Source of the DNA: Ancylomarina sp048268005
GTDB taxonomy: Bacteria; Bacteroidota; Bacteroidia; Bacteroidales; Marinifilaceae
Direction of reading: 5' to 3'
DNA: 64,000 nucleotides
Assembly (NCBI GenBank): GCA_048268005.1
Contig: JBLWWJ010000002.1
Coordinates: forward strand, 1,295,728 to 1,359,727
Position numbers and translations under genes: made by a program. This document shows, one piece after another, positions 1 to 9,716 of the stretch; the first letter of the stretch is position 1; each line of letters starts with the position of its first letter. Under the pieces are notes generated by a model, which saw only the letters and a program-made list of their open reading frames with translations, had not been told where the DNA came from and made no database searches.

Positions 1-582
1 TAGTATACTATTAGGGAGTTGAATACCTGTAACCGGTAGTTTTAGTTCTTGTGCAATTCCTGCATAGATAATACTTGTTATAATATAATTGCCTTTTTTT
101 TGAGCAAGAACAGTACTAATATTCCCTCCCCAATTGGTTTCTTCTTTTGGAGATAAAACCATGAAGTTGTGAATGAAATATAGAAAATGGTTTAAAATTT
201 TTACCTTATCCAGATAACTCTCCAGTTCTTTAAGCTCTGGTTTAATTTCATTGACAATTTTATTAATTGTTGTTTTAACATTGGTTGTAGAGAGGTGATA
301 ACTAACACTTTTATTAATGAGAATGGCTCCTTCAATTAGATTTTGTTTGGGGGAGTTTTTCCAGCTTATCAGTTCCTTTATAATTGAATTGTGATGTATC
401 TCATCGATTATACTTTCTAAACGTTCTTGAAGCAGCGGGCTGTCAGACTCTAACCAAATATCTTCCAAATAGGGAATATCTGATGCAGGTAACTTAGATA
501 ATTCTTTACTGATGTTAATGTAAACATTTGGATCAGAATCATCTAGAAGTGAAATTAAAGCACGTACTTTTTCTTCGTTCAT
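1..582 (-). CDS. Transglutaminase-like (SirB1-type) protein, 3' end cut off
   Basis: The reading frame is open from an ATG at 582 on the minus strand to the window edge (194 codons, no stop). The N-terminal half is helical and HEAT-like (MNEEKVRALISLLDD...). The second half has the motif NHFLYFIHNF followed by NNGG-type spacing (ETNWGGNISTVLAQEKGNY) and IIYAGIAQELKLPV. This is the pattern of the SirB1/Transglut_core2 family, whose members resemble transglutaminases but mostly have no proven enzymatic role. The catalytic region and C-terminus lie outside the window. The family call is from memory of its conserved pattern and is moderately sure. Confidence 0.65.
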   Translation of the reverse strand, partial: MNEEKVRALISLLDDSDPNVYINISKELSKLPASDIPYLEDIWLESDSPLLQERLESIIDEIHHNSIIKELISWKNSPKQNLIEGAILINKSVSYHLSTTNVKTTINKIVNEIKPELKELESYLDKVKILNHFLYFIHNFMVLSPKEETNWGGNISTVLAQKKGNYIITSIIYAGIAQELKLPVTGIQLPNSIL

Positions 583-612
583 AGTAGTTTTGAGATCTGT
601 TCTTTCTTAAAT

Positions 613-652
613 ATAATAAAACCCACTAAGAAGAACAATTCTTGTGGGTTTC
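613..652 (-). terminator. Terminator after the nucleoside phosphorylase gene
   Basis: Stem AAACCCAC (620-627) pairs with GTGGGTTT (645-652). Read on the minus strand it is followed by a T-rich stretch, and it lies just past the stop codon at 712. Confidence 0.6.
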
Positions 653-711
653 AGAGCTTTTTGATATCAAAGTCATGAATTTATGACTAATTTCAATCTG
701 GTTATATCGTA

Positions 712-1587
712 CTATTTGCTTAATCTATCCAATACCGTTTTAATTAGATTTTTAACCACCGGTTTGTAGTCCTTGCTTGCATCTTTGTTAACACGATTCG
801 CAATGATTGCACAAACTGTTGCAGCTTCGTGTCCTAAAAGAGCTGCTAACCCTGCAATAGCAGAACTTTCCATTTCGTAATTGGTGATTTTTTGTCCCTG
901 ATATTCAAAGGCTTCAATCTTATCATTCAAATCCATATCCAAAGTCTTCAAACGAAGTACTCTGCCTTGTGGTCCATAAAATCCATTTGCAGAGATGGTT
1001 ATTCCTTGAATCATATCATCACCATCGAGTTGATTGATAACTTTTTCAGAGGAAGAAACAAAGTAAGGAGAAGCTAATTTTGGATTCCAATTTACACCTT
1101 CTTTAAATGCTTTCTCAAATTCAAGATCTGAAACTTCATCTCTGCCAGCGTAGAAATTTAGCATCCCATCGAATCCAATAGATTTCTTCGATAAAAGAAA
1201 AGAGTCAACTGGAATATTTCCTTGTAATGAACCAGAAGTTCCGATACGAACAAGAGTTAAAGCTTTGTGTTCTTTTTTAGGTAGACGCGTCTCCAAATCA
1301 ATATTAACTAGAGCATCCAATTCGTTAACTACAATATCAATATTATCGGTTCCAATACCCGTAGATAAAACAGAGAATCGTTTTCCCTTATAGCTACCTG
1401 TTTTTGTTACAAACTCACGATTTGAAATGGTTAATTCAACTTCGTCGAAAAAACTTGCGACTAATTCTACACGTCCGGGGTCTCCTACAAGAATAACTGT
1501 ATCAGCAAGATGCTCAGGTCTCAAATGCAAGTGAAAAATACTTCCGTCTGGGTTGATAATTAGTTCTGATGATTTAATAGGTTCCAT
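712..1587 (-). CDS. Nucleoside phosphorylase, uridine phosphorylase-like
   Basis: Predicted 291-aa cytosolic phosphorylase of the PNP/UDP family, which cleaves a (deoxy)nucleoside with phosphate to base plus (deoxy)ribose-1-phosphate in nucleoside salvage. Visible family signatures are the phosphate-binding GDPGRVE near residue 36, STGIGTDN near residue 75, the RIGTSGS loop near 115 and NYEMESSAIAGLA near 240, which contacts the ribose. Length is slightly above E. coli Udp. The substrate (uridine, or a broader range) cannot be fixed from the sequence. The gene stands alone between a terminator and a long intergenic region. Confidence 0.85.
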   Translation of the reverse strand: MEPIKSSELIINPDGSIFHLHLRPEHLADTVILVGDPGRVELVASFFDEVELTISNREFVTKTGSYKGKRFSVLSTGIGTDNIDIVVNELDALVNIDLETRLPKKEHKALTLVRIGTSGSLQGNIPVDSFLLSKKSIGFDGMLNFYAGRDEVSDLEFEKAFKEGVNWNPKLASPYFVSSSEKVINQLDGDDMIQGITISANGFYGPQGRVLRLKTLDMDLNDKIEAFEYQGQKITNYEMESSAIAGLAALLGHEAATVCAIIANRVNKDASKDYKPVVKNLIKTVLDRLSK

Positions 1588-1891
1588 ATGTTTTTAAAAT
1601 TTTGAATTGCAACAGCTCAGAAAGCTCAAATATTTTACCAGGTCAACAAATGTTATTTGTAAATATAGGCAGAATAATAGGCAAACTGTTAATTGCAGAT
1701 TAACAATACTTTATTATGGTTGTTTGGAGTAATTTATAGAACTCGAAAGTTGAATGGATAGGAGAAGTTTGACTTTTCTATATTCCTTACGAGTTCTCAA
1801 ATATACAAATAAATCAATCATTCAAACAGCATGAAGAGCATAGAAACAAAAAAAATAAGATATGGATTAAAATGAATTCTGATTCCACCAA

Positions 1892-1919
1892 TTGATATAT
1901 TATGCTATATTTACCTTTG
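1892..1919 (+). promoter_or_regulatory. Putative promoter of the prohibitin-like gene
   Basis: TTG at 1892-1894, then 17 bases, then TACCTTTG at 1912-1919, matching the Bacteroidota -7 element TAnnTTTG. This predicts a leader of about 100 bases before the ATG at 2025. The rest of the 437-base interval 1588-2024 shows no gene or RNA that I can recognise. Confidence 0.45.
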
Positions 1920-2024
1920 TATTAGTGAAATTTATAATGACTCGAAAGTCCAGGATAAAGAGTATGACTTTAGTCTTTTGAACTAGATGGATATCTTATT
2001 AACTGGACATTAAACTTCAAGAAA

Positions 2025-2837
2025 ATGAAACAAAAACCGTATTTCTTAATCGTAGTTGCAGCTTTTGCACTGATTTTAGTTTTATCAGGATCAAGTATGT
2101 TTAGAACACTTCAGCCTGGTGAGCGTGGAGTAATATTCCGTAAATTTTCGTCAGGATTGGATAAGGAAAATATTATTATGCCTGGTTTTATAGTTATTGC
2201 ACCTTGGAACGATTTACATGTATATGATGTTAAGGAGCAAAAAAGTGAAGAGACTATGGATGTATTGGATAAGAGTGGATTGTCGGTAAATATTGACGTT
2301 TCCGTTCGTTTTAATCCTACATATAATAAAATTGGATATTTACATGAGATCTTTGGAAAGAATTATATCAATCAGTTGGTTGTGCCTGAGGTACGTTCTT
2401 CGGTTCGACAAGTAGCTGGACGTTATACTGCTGAAGAAATTTATTCTACCCGTAGAAAAGAGGTTGAAGATGCCATTATTACTGAAACGTCTTTAATTCT
2501 TAAGAAGAATAATATTGAAATGAAGGCCTTATTGATTCGTTCGATTAATTTGCCTGCTAAAATTAAACAAGCTATTGAGAGTAAACTACAACAGGAGCAG
2601 GAAGCTCTAGCTTATCAGTTTAAACTTGATCGTGAGAAGAGTGAGGCCGAAAGAAAACGTATAGCTGCTGAAGGTGAATCTAATGCGAATAAGATTATTA
2701 ATAGTAGTTTAACAACGGCTCTATTAAAGATGCGTGGAATTGAAGCAACTATTGAATTGTCGAAATCACCTAACTCAAAAGTAGTTGTTATTGGTAGTGG
2801 AAAAGAAGGGATGCCTCTTATTTTAGGTAATAACTAA
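2025..2837 (+). CDS. Prohibitin-family SPFH/Band 7 membrane protein
   Basis: A 270-aa protein with one N-terminal membrane anchor (about residues 6-26), then an SPFH/Band 7 domain (LQPGERGVIFRKFSSGL...) running to about residue 190. A charged helical segment rich in E, K and R (EQEALAYQFKLDREKSEAERKRIAAEGES) follows. This is the prohibitin layout: ring-forming membrane scaffolds that organise membrane microdomains and often control proteases such as FtsH. No protease gene is adjacent. A typical -7 element lies about 105 bases upstream and a strong terminator directly downstream, so it is probably transcribed alone. Confidence 0.88.
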   Translation: MKQKPYFLIVVAAFALILVLSGSSMFRTLQPGERGVIFRKFSSGLDKENIIMPGFIVIAPWNDLHVYDVKEQKSEETMDVLDKSGLSVNIDVSVRFNPTYNKIGYLHEIFGKNYINQLVVPEVRSSVRQVAGRYTAEEIYSTRRKEVEDAIITETSLILKKNNIEMKALLIRSINLPAKIKQAIESKLQQEQEALAYQFKLDREKSEAERKRIAAEGESNANKIINSSLTTALLKMRGIEATIELSKSPNSKVVVIGSGKEGMPLILGNN

Positions 2838-2860
2838 TCTTTTACAATAAGATATTTATT

Positions 2861-2890
2861 AAGGCTGTTTCTTATGAAACAGCCTTTTTT
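2861..2890 (+). terminator. Rho-independent terminator
   Basis: The hairpin AAGGCTGTTTC / GAAACAGCCTT is followed by a T-run, 24 bases past the stop of the prohibitin-like gene. Confidence 0.85.
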
Positions 2891-3071
2891 ATTGATTTTA
2901 TTTTTTTTACTAATCGATGTTCGTTTTCGAACAGTGATTGTTCTATAAGCGTTCACTTAATTATGGTCGGATAAATAGTTGTGTGTTGGAAATCAGAGAA
3001 GTATTGGTTTTGGTATGATAAATGACTAATCTTCGTAACCTTAATACAACCATAGAAAACCTAAATCGACT

Positions 3072-5498
3072 ATGACTAGACTAACTCTGCTTTTAATAGC
3101 TCTGTCTCTCTGTTTGTGTCTGCCTGCACAAGCCTTTTTAAAAAAAGAAATTCAAGCAAAACGTGTTAAACAGAATCCTAAAATTGATGGGGTTTTAGAT
3201 GATGCAATTTGGAAAAATATTCCTGTTGCTGATGACTTTATTCAGCTGGATCCTGATAATGGGACTCCCTCAAATTATAGAACTGAAGCGAAGTTTATCT
3301 ACACCGACAATTCTCTTATTGTTGGGGTTATGATGTATGATGATCAGCCTGATAAGATTTTGAAAGAACTCAGTAAACGAGATCACATAAATAACAGTGA
3401 TTTTATTCTTCTATTGATCGATCCATTTAATACTGGTTTAGATGCTTTTGAGTTTATAGTGACTCCAATGGGGGTACAGATAGATGCTAAGGTTGTTAAA
3501 AATAGAGAAGATAATAATTGGGACGCGGTGTGGAGAAGTGGTGCACACATTGGGAAAAATGGCTGGAGTGCCGAATTTGAGATTCCATATTCAGCGCTGC
3601 GTTTTCCCAAAAAAGATGTTCAGGAATGGGGAATAAACATTATTCGCAACATACAACGCGATAAGGAAAAGGTAAGTTGGAATTTTATAGATAAGGAAGA
3701 AGCGGGTTGGGTTAATCAGTCTGGTATTTTAAAAGGAATAGAAAATATTAAACCTCCTACACGATTGTCTTTTTCGCCCTATTTTTCTGTTTATGTCGAT
3801 AAATCATCGGATAAATCTTCATTTGAAACGAATTATCGGGGAGGTCTTGATCTCAAGTATGGAATTAATGAAAGTTTTACTCTCGATATGATGTTGATCC
3901 CGGATTTTGGGCAAGTCCAATCTGATGATCAGATTTTAAATCTTTCTCCTTATGAAACTAAGTTTAATGAGAAAAGACAGTTCTTTACGGAGGCGACGGA
4001 ACTTTTTAATAGGGGAGGGATTTTTTATTCGAAACGAATCGGGGCTTCACCTAAGTATAGATATGATGTAGAAGAAGAGCTTGAAGAAAATGAAATCATA
4101 TATGAAAATCCAGTAGAAGCTAAGATCTTAAATTCAACAAAAATATCGGGTAGAACAAGTAAGGGACTAGGAGTCGGCTTTTTAAATTCTATGATTAGAA
4201 ATACTTATGCCGAAATTAAAGATACGATCACGGGATCAAAACGTAAATTCAAGACTCAGGCATTTGCAAATTATAATATGTTGGTTTTTGACCAAAGTTT
4301 AAAGAACGAATCTTATGTGTCGTTGTTTAATACAAATGTAACAGTACCAAGTGAAGATTATATCGCAAATGTGACCGGTACCGAATTTCTAATGAAAGAT
4401 AGATCTCGGACATATCAAGTAAAAGGTAAGGCTATAATGTCACGTCGTTATGAAAAAAATGAGGATGATCAGATTGGTCAACATCATAGAGTATCTTTTG
4501 AGAAAATAAGTGGGAAATTTAATTGGAGTTTCTTTAACGAGATGATATCCCATAATTACAACCCTAATGATATGGGGTTTTTAAATCGAAACAATATTAT
4601 AAGAAATAATTTTAGACTCGGCTACCATATCTATAAGCCTACAGGTATTTTGTTGGCTCAGCATAATAATATGACTATTAGTCATGAAACACAGTATAAG
4701 CCTGCTCGTTTTTCGCGTTTTACAATTTATTATAATTCAAGATTTAAATTTACCTCCTACAATTCAGTTGGTATTTATGGTAATATTCATCCCCTGCATC
4801 AATACGATTTTCACGAACCTCGTGTTGATGGAATGAAATTGAGAAAAGGATCCTCTGCTTTTATAGGGCTATGGTTTTCTTCTGATTACAGAAAAGAGTT
4901 CGCTTTTGATATTGAGGGGGAATATGGGAAACGCTTCTCTACGGATGATTTAATTGTTTTTTCTCTGTCATTAAGCCCACGTTATAGGTTCAATGATAGG
5001 TTTACTATGAGATACAGAATGAAATGGAATAGGCAGTTGGATGATATGGGCTATGTGAATGATGAAGAAATTAATGGACTAAGCAATGTATATATAGGAA
5101 GACGAAATACAGCATATCTGGAGAATAGAATGACTGCCAATTACATTTTTAATAATAAGATGTCTTTAAGTTTTAGAGCTCGTCATTATTGGGCAAAAGC
5201 AGAATATAAAAGTTTTGGGAAGTTGATGGATAATGGGCGATTACAAGCCACTTCTTATAACGATAACCATGATATTAACTTTAATACATTTAATATTGAT
5301 ATGGTGTATTCCTGGCGATTTGCCCCGGGGAGTGAATTGGCTCTTGTATGGAAAAACGCTATAGTGGATTCGGATGATCAGGTTGCGCATCGTTTTATAA
5401 ACAATCTGAAAAATACATTTGATGCAACAAGACTCAATTCTATATCAGTAAAACTTTTGTATTATATTGACTATATGTCTTTAAAAAAGAAGGGTTGA
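3072..5498 (+). CDS. DUF5916 outer-membrane protein with CBM9-like domain
   Basis: An 808-aa exported protein. A signal peptide spans residues 1-21 (hydrophobic run ending PAQA). Residues about 30-215 resemble the carbohydrate-family-9-like fold (KIDGVLDDAIWKN, then FEFIVTPMGVQIDA). From about 225 to the end, alternating aromatic/polar strands (YRGGLDLKYGINESFTLDMMLIPDFGQVQSDDQ...) match DUF5916, a predicted outer-membrane beta-barrel common in Bacteroidota. Its substrate is unknown. The DFGQVQSD and YETKFNEKRQFF segments are characteristic of the family. It is flanked by terminators, so it is likely monocistronic. Confidence 0.85.
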   Translation: MTRLTLLLIALSLCLCLPAQAFLKKEIQAKRVKQNPKIDGVLDDAIWKNIPVADDFIQLDPDNGTPSNYRTEAKFIYTDNSLIVGVMMYDDQPDKILKELSKRDHINNSDFILLLIDPFNTGLDAFEFIVTPMGVQIDAKVVKNREDNNWDAVWRSGAHIGKNGWSAEFEIPYSALRFPKKDVQEWGINIIRNIQRDKEKVSWNFIDKEEAGWVNQSGILKGIENIKPPTRLSFSPYFSVYVDKSSDKSSFETNYRGGLDLKYGINESFTLDMMLIPDFGQVQSDDQILNLSPYETKFNEKRQFFTEATELFNRGGIFYSKRIGASPKYRYDVEEELEENEIIYENPVEAKILNSTKISGRTSKGLGVGFLNSMIRNTYAEIKDTITGSKRKFKTQAFANYNMLVFDQSLKNESYVSLFNTNVTVPSEDYIANVTGTEFLMKDRSRTYQVKGKAIMSRRYEKNEDDQIGQHHRVSFEKISGKFNWSFFNEMISHNYNPNDMGFLNRNNIIRNNFRLGYHIYKPTGILLAQHNNMTISHETQYKPARFSRFTIYYNSRFKFTSYNSVGIYGNIHPLHQYDFHEPRVDGMKLRKGSSAFIGLWFSSDYRKEFAFDIEGEYGKRFSTDDLIVFSLSLSPRYRFNDRFTMRYRMKWNRQLDDMGYVNDEEINGLSNVYIGRRNTAYLENRMTANYIFNNKMSLSFRARHYWAKAEYKSFGKLMDNGRLQATSYNDNHDINFNTFNIDMVYSWRFAPGSELALVWKNAIVDSDDQVAHRFINNLKNTFDATRLNSISVKLLYYIDYMSLKKKG

Positions 5499-5540
5499 AC
5501 GATATGTATCGAAGATAATTTTATAGTTTGTAAGTTGTAG

Positions 5541-5579
5541 AATAAGAGTAGTAGATGAAAATTTGCTGCTCTTATTTTT
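5541..5579 (+). terminator. Rho-independent terminator
   Basis: AATAAGAGTAG (5541-5551) pairs with CTGCTCTTATT (5566-5576), allowing one wobble pair, and is followed by a short T-run. Confidence 0.6.
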
Positions 5580-5659
5580 AAGATTAAATTTGTGCATGGA
5601 AAAGCTTTATATAAAGAAAAGTTTAATCCTAAATATTAATTTTCAACTTTAACAAAATT

Positions 5660-6121
5660 ATGATTCAAAGAATTCAAACTTTATTCCTATTAGGTGTTTT
5701 AATCCTAATGACATTGATGTTCTTTTTCCCTTTGGCAGAATTAATTGATTCGGCAAACAATGCTTACTCATTTATATATAGAGGAATTCCATCTTTAACA
5801 GAAGGTGAGCCGATGCTTTTCAAAGCCTATCCAATAGCTGTTCTATTAGCCCTAATTATATTAAATGTTTTGGTAACTATTTTCTCATACAAAAAGCGTA
5901 TGCGTCAGATTCGATTAACTGTTTTTAATATTTTTTGTTTATTGGGAATGGTTGGTTTAGTGTATTACAATGTTAATTCCCAACTGGAGCCGATGCAAGC
6001 TATTGCTAACTATAGTATTATTAATGCTTTCCCATTAGTAAGTGTTGTCTTGTCTTATTTGGCTATTCGAAATATTGGAAAAGATGAAGCTATGATACGT
6101 TCGATGGATCGTATTCGATAA
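5660..6121 (+). CDS. DUF4293 integral membrane protein
   Basis: A 153-aa protein with four predicted transmembrane helices (about residues 7-27, 53-73, 88-106 and 121-140). It starts MIQRIQTLFLLG, the hallmark of the Bacteroidota-restricted DUF4293 family of unknown function. The ATG at 5660 is kept because the family begins at this motif. No partner can be inferred from its neighbours. Confidence 0.8.
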   Translation: MIQRIQTLFLLGVLILMTLMFFFPLAELIDSANNAYSFIYRGIPSLTEGEPMLFKAYPIAVLLALIILNVLVTIFSYKKRMRQIRLTVFNIFCLLGMVGLVYYNVNSQLEPMQAIANYSIINAFPLVSVVLSYLAIRNIGKDEAMIRSMDRIR

Positions 6122-6167
6122 GAATAAAATTTGAAGTGATAACTTCATTTTGATGATATGTATATAG

Positions 6168-6195
6168 AAAGCCTGCACTTGTGTAGGCTTTTTTT
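6168..6195 (+). terminator. Rho-independent terminator
   Basis: AAAGCCTGCAC and GTGTAGGCTTT form a stem followed by seven Ts, 47 bases past the DUF4293 stop. Confidence 0.75.
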
Positions 6196-6341
6196 CATAT
6201 ATTGAACTGTATGATTGTTTGAGAACATTAAAAATCAAATAATTATGTGTGTGGATAGATTTTTTATGCAATAAAAACATAATTTATTTGTAAATTCTAT
6301 GAGTATAAAATAGGTTTCAATTATTCGAAAAATTATAAGTT

Positions 6342-8666
6342 ATGCGCTATTTGTTTTTAAGTATATTCCTAGTTTTTGCCTCGTGCTTTTCAATTTTTGC
6401 GAATAAAGCTGCCAGTAAGGATAAAAAACATATTTTGGTGATACACTCTTATCATCAGAGCTTTGTTTGGACTGACAGTATCTCTAGTGGTATTGAATCA
6501 GTATTGACCCCTCTTGAAAATGAAATTGAAACTTTTTATGAATATCTTGATTCGAAACGATTTGTTGATCCAATATTTATTGAATCATTTGAGAAAAAAT
6601 ATGAGCTGCTGTGTTCAAAAGTGACCTGCGATGCTATTATTGTATCAGACAATAATGCTTTGAATTTTGTAATTAAAAATAGGTCACGATTTTTTAAAAA
6701 TATCCCTATTATTTTTTGTGGAATTAATAATTATAAACCGGAACTATTAAACGGTGAAAGTCAGGTAACCGGAATAGAGGAGTACGCAGCAATTGATTCG
6801 ACCTTAATGCTTATGCATAAGTTGCATCCTGATAAAAAGACTTTAATTATTAATGATAGAACGGTTACCGGACTGGCTAATAAGGCGATTATTAAGAGTG
6901 CTCTACCAGAACTTGAAAAGAGTATGGTAATTGAATATTCGGATAGTAGTAATATGAGGTCTATTCAAGATAAAGTTAAGAATTTATCAGATGATTGGAT
7001 GATCTACTTAGCCCCTTTTACTATGGATGCAGATGGAAATTATTATTCTTTCAACGATGTTGTTAGGTTGATAAGCGAGTCCTCTTCGGTACCAATTTAT
7101 GCATCATGGGATTTTTATCTTGGAAAAGGAATTGTGGGAGGATATATAACCAGTGGATATATGCAAGGAAAACTTGCTGGTAAATTAGCACTCTCAATTT
7201 TAAAAGGAGCAAATCCTGATGTTATTCCTGTTCATGAAAAATCCGCCGTTAGCATTAAGTTTGATCATTCGTTATTAGCAAAGTATGATATTGAGTTAAA
7301 TCATTTGCCTGAAGGTGCTATTTTGGTGAACAAAGAGAAAACATTTTTTGAGAAAAACATTAGATTATTTAAAAATATATTGCGCATAGGTCTGGTTGTC
7401 ATCCTCTTATTAACTGTTTACTCTGTTTTAAAGTACAAACAGAAAAAATTATTAGAACTTCGAAATCTGGAATTAGATCAAAAAGTTGAAGAACGTTCTC
7501 GAGAACTTCTTGAAGCAAATGATAATTTGAATAGGAAGAATGTTGAAATCACCAAACAGGAAGAGCTAACAAAACTCGCTTATTTACGTTTGAAAGCAAT
7601 TTTAAACAATTCATTGGTTGGTATTGTTGTTACTGACGTAGAAGGAAAGATAATTGATCAAAACAATCGAATTTCAGAAATTCTTGGATGTGAAAAGGGA
7701 GAACTCCTAGGGAAAAATATCATGACAACTTTTTTGAGTCAAAGTAATTTTGATATTCTAATGAGTGAGTATCAGCAACTGCAAGGTAGCAAGGCTTTGA
7801 TCCGAAATGAAATACCTCTTAGTAGAATAGATGGTAGTGTTCTGTGGACTAAGATTTATATCAGTGAGATGTTATATTCTCATATTGAAAATGCGAACAT
7901 TTGGGTGATAGATGATGTTAGCGAAATTGTTGAAAATAGGGCTAAACTGGAAAAACGAACTGCAGAATTGAAAGAATCCAATGAAACAAAGGATCAGTTT
8001 TTCTCAATTATATCTCATGATTTAAAGGGGCCTTTGGCCGCGGTATTAGGATTACTAGAGATAATCTCTAAAAATTCGGAGATCTTTTCTGAGGAGGAGA
8101 AAGTTGAATTTATAAAAAACTGCTATGCATCGGCAGTCGATATGAATGAACTTCTAGACAATTTATTGAGATGGGGACGTATTCAAATAGGAGGAGTTTC
8201 ATGGAATCCTGAAATTATTGATCTTAAAAACATTGCTGATTCTGTTGTTCAAACACTTATAAATATTGCCAAAGCAAAGGAGATTGAGTTGAAAAATAAT
8301 ATTCCTGAAAATTTTAAGGTTTTTGGAGACGAAAACATGATTAAAACAGTAGTTTTGAATTTAATTAATAATGCTATTAAATTTACTCGAAAAGGTGGAT
8401 GTGTTGAAATTTCTGCTGAAGTAAAAAATAATAGAGGAGAAATACTTATTCGTGATAATGGTGTAGGTATACATAAAGATGATATACCATATTTATTCAA
8501 CATTGATAAGAAGATACAACAAGAGGGAACTAATAAGGAATCAGGCACAGGCTTAGGTCTTATTATTGTGAAGGATCTGCTGGAGAAAAATAAGGGGACG
8601 ATACAAGTTGAAAGTATATTGAATATTGGAACTAGCGTCTATTTTGATCTGCCTTTAAAAGCTTAA
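6342..8666 (+). CDS. Membrane histidine kinase with ABC-type substrate-binding sensor
   Basis: A 774-aa sensor kinase. Order: signal/anchor (1-20); periplasmic ABC_sub_bind-like domain (about 28-310, ILVIHSYHQSFVW ... GGYITSGYMQGKLAG); transmembrane helix (about 342-362); coiled coil; PAS domain (about 415-520, VGIVVTDVEGKIIDQNNRISEILG); HisKA with phospho-acceptor His559 in SHDLKGPL; then HATPase_c with N box NLINNAIKFT, G1 IRDNGVGI and G2 GTGLGLIIVKDL. No receiver domain or adjacent response regulator is present. The next kinase gene begins 7 bases downstream, so the two are probably co-transcribed. Confidence 0.9.
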   Translation: MRYLFLSIFLVFASCFSIFANKAASKDKKHILVIHSYHQSFVWTDSISSGIESVLTPLENEIETFYEYLDSKRFVDPIFIESFEKKYELLCSKVTCDAIIVSDNNALNFVIKNRSRFFKNIPIIFCGINNYKPELLNGESQVTGIEEYAAIDSTLMLMHKLHPDKKTLIINDRTVTGLANKAIIKSALPELEKSMVIEYSDSSNMRSIQDKVKNLSDDWMIYLAPFTMDADGNYYSFNDVVRLISESSSVPIYASWDFYLGKGIVGGYITSGYMQGKLAGKLALSILKGANPDVIPVHEKSAVSIKFDHSLLAKYDIELNHLPEGAILVNKEKTFFEKNIRLFKNILRIGLVVILLLTVYSVLKYKQKKLLELRNLELDQKVEERSRELLEANDNLNRKNVEITKQEELTKLAYLRLKAILNNSLVGIVVTDVEGKIIDQNNRISEILGCEKGELLGKNIMTTFLSQSNFDILMSEYQQLQGSKALIRNEIPLSRIDGSVLWTKIYISEMLYSHIENANIWVIDDVSEIVENRAKLEKRTAELKESNETKDQFFSIISHDLKGPLAAVLGLLEIISKNSEIFSEEEKVEFIKNCYASAVDMNELLDNLLRWGRIQIGGVSWNPEIIDLKNIADSVVQTLINIAKAKEIELKNNIPENFKVFGDENMIKTVVLNLINNAIKFTRKGGCVEISAEVKNNRGEILIRDNGVGIHKDDIPYLFNIDKKIQQEGTNKESGTGLGLIIVKDLLEKNKGTIQVESILNIGTSVYFDLPLKA

Positions 8667-8673
8667 AATTGAA

Positions 8674-9690
8674 ATGCAGCATTTTTTTGAGAGAATTAAT
8701 TTTCGTGACTTAAATATTGAAAACAAGGTAGCAGTCATTTACATGTTTTTTGGCGCTTTATGGATTATCGCTTCTGATAAAATTTTGTTGTTACTAAATT
8801 TTGAAGCTAGATTTTTAACCCAAATACAAACTTATAAGGGCTGGTTTTTTGTGATAATTACAGGTCTCATAATCCATCGGTTGATCAAGGCTGATAGAAA
8901 GAAAGAACTTCGATTAAAAAAGGAATTGAGTGAAGCTATTCTAAAATCACAGGAATCGGATAGACTTAAGTCAGCATTTCTCTCGAATATTTCTCATGAA
9001 TTACGTACGCCTTTAAATTCTATTCTGGGATTCTCAGAGCTTCTTAAAAGTCCAAGAATAGAGGGTCATGAAAAAGATGAGTATATTGATTATATCAATG
9101 AAGGTAGTAACCAATTATTAGCGGTTTTGAATGAATTAATTGAGATCTCTAAACTGGAATCTAACTTAACACAAGTTAATAATAAGGCGTTTTGTATCCT
9201 TAGTTTATTGCATGAGCTTTATCCAATTTTTAAGTTCGAGTTAGAGATGAATAGTAATAAAAACCTGAGTTTTGAATTAAATATTCCTAATGATAAGTCT
9301 TATATAGTAAAATCAGATCGATTTAGAGTCAAACAAATCATTACTCATTTCCTAAGTAATGCAATTAAATTTACTCAAGAAGGTTCTATTGAATTAGGTT
9401 ATGAAGTGAAGACTAATTTTGTCTCAATCTATGTGAAAGACACAGGTATTGGTATAGAAGAAAGTAAAATATTGAGTGTGATGAAGCCCTTTATTCAGTC
9501 AGATATGGCATCTACTAAGTCCTATGGAGGAGTAGGAATAGGCTTGACCTTGTGTAAAGAATTGTCTCTTTTATTAAATGGGGAAGTCACAGTTGAATCG
9601 GAATTAGGGATTGGTACTCGTGTATCACTCGATTTACCTATTTCTATTAATGAAGATCAAGTTGTGTCACAAAATATTCTTGCTTGTTAA
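8674..9690 (+). CDS. Membrane sensor histidine kinase, short input region
   Basis: A 338-aa kinase starting 7 bases after the preceding kinase gene. The N-terminus carries two hydrophobic segments (about residues 20-40 and 54-72) with almost no loop, and no PAS or GAF domain. HisKA follows with His108 in SNISHELRTPLNSILGFSELL, then HATPase_c with HFLSNAIKFT, VKDTGIGI and GGVGIGLTLCKEL. With so little extracellular sequence it may sense the membrane or its partner kinase (inference). It ends in a plain DLPIS stretch with no receiver domain. Confidence 0.88.
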   Translation: MQHFFERINFRDLNIENKVAVIYMFFGALWIIASDKILLLLNFEARFLTQIQTYKGWFFVIITGLIIHRLIKADRKKELRLKKELSEAILKSQESDRLKSAFLSNISHELRTPLNSILGFSELLKSPRIEGHEKDEYIDYINEGSNQLLAVLNELIEISKLESNLTQVNNKAFCILSLLHELYPIFKFELEMNSNKNLSFELNIPNDKSYIVKSDRFRVKQIITHFLSNAIKFTQEGSIELGYEVKTNFVSIYVKDTGIGIEESKILSVMKPFIQSDMASTKSYGGVGIGLTLCKELSLLLNGEVTVESELGIGTRVSLDLPISINEDQVVSQNILAC

Positions 9691-9716
9691 ATTCTGTGAC
9701 AGCAACTCACACTATT

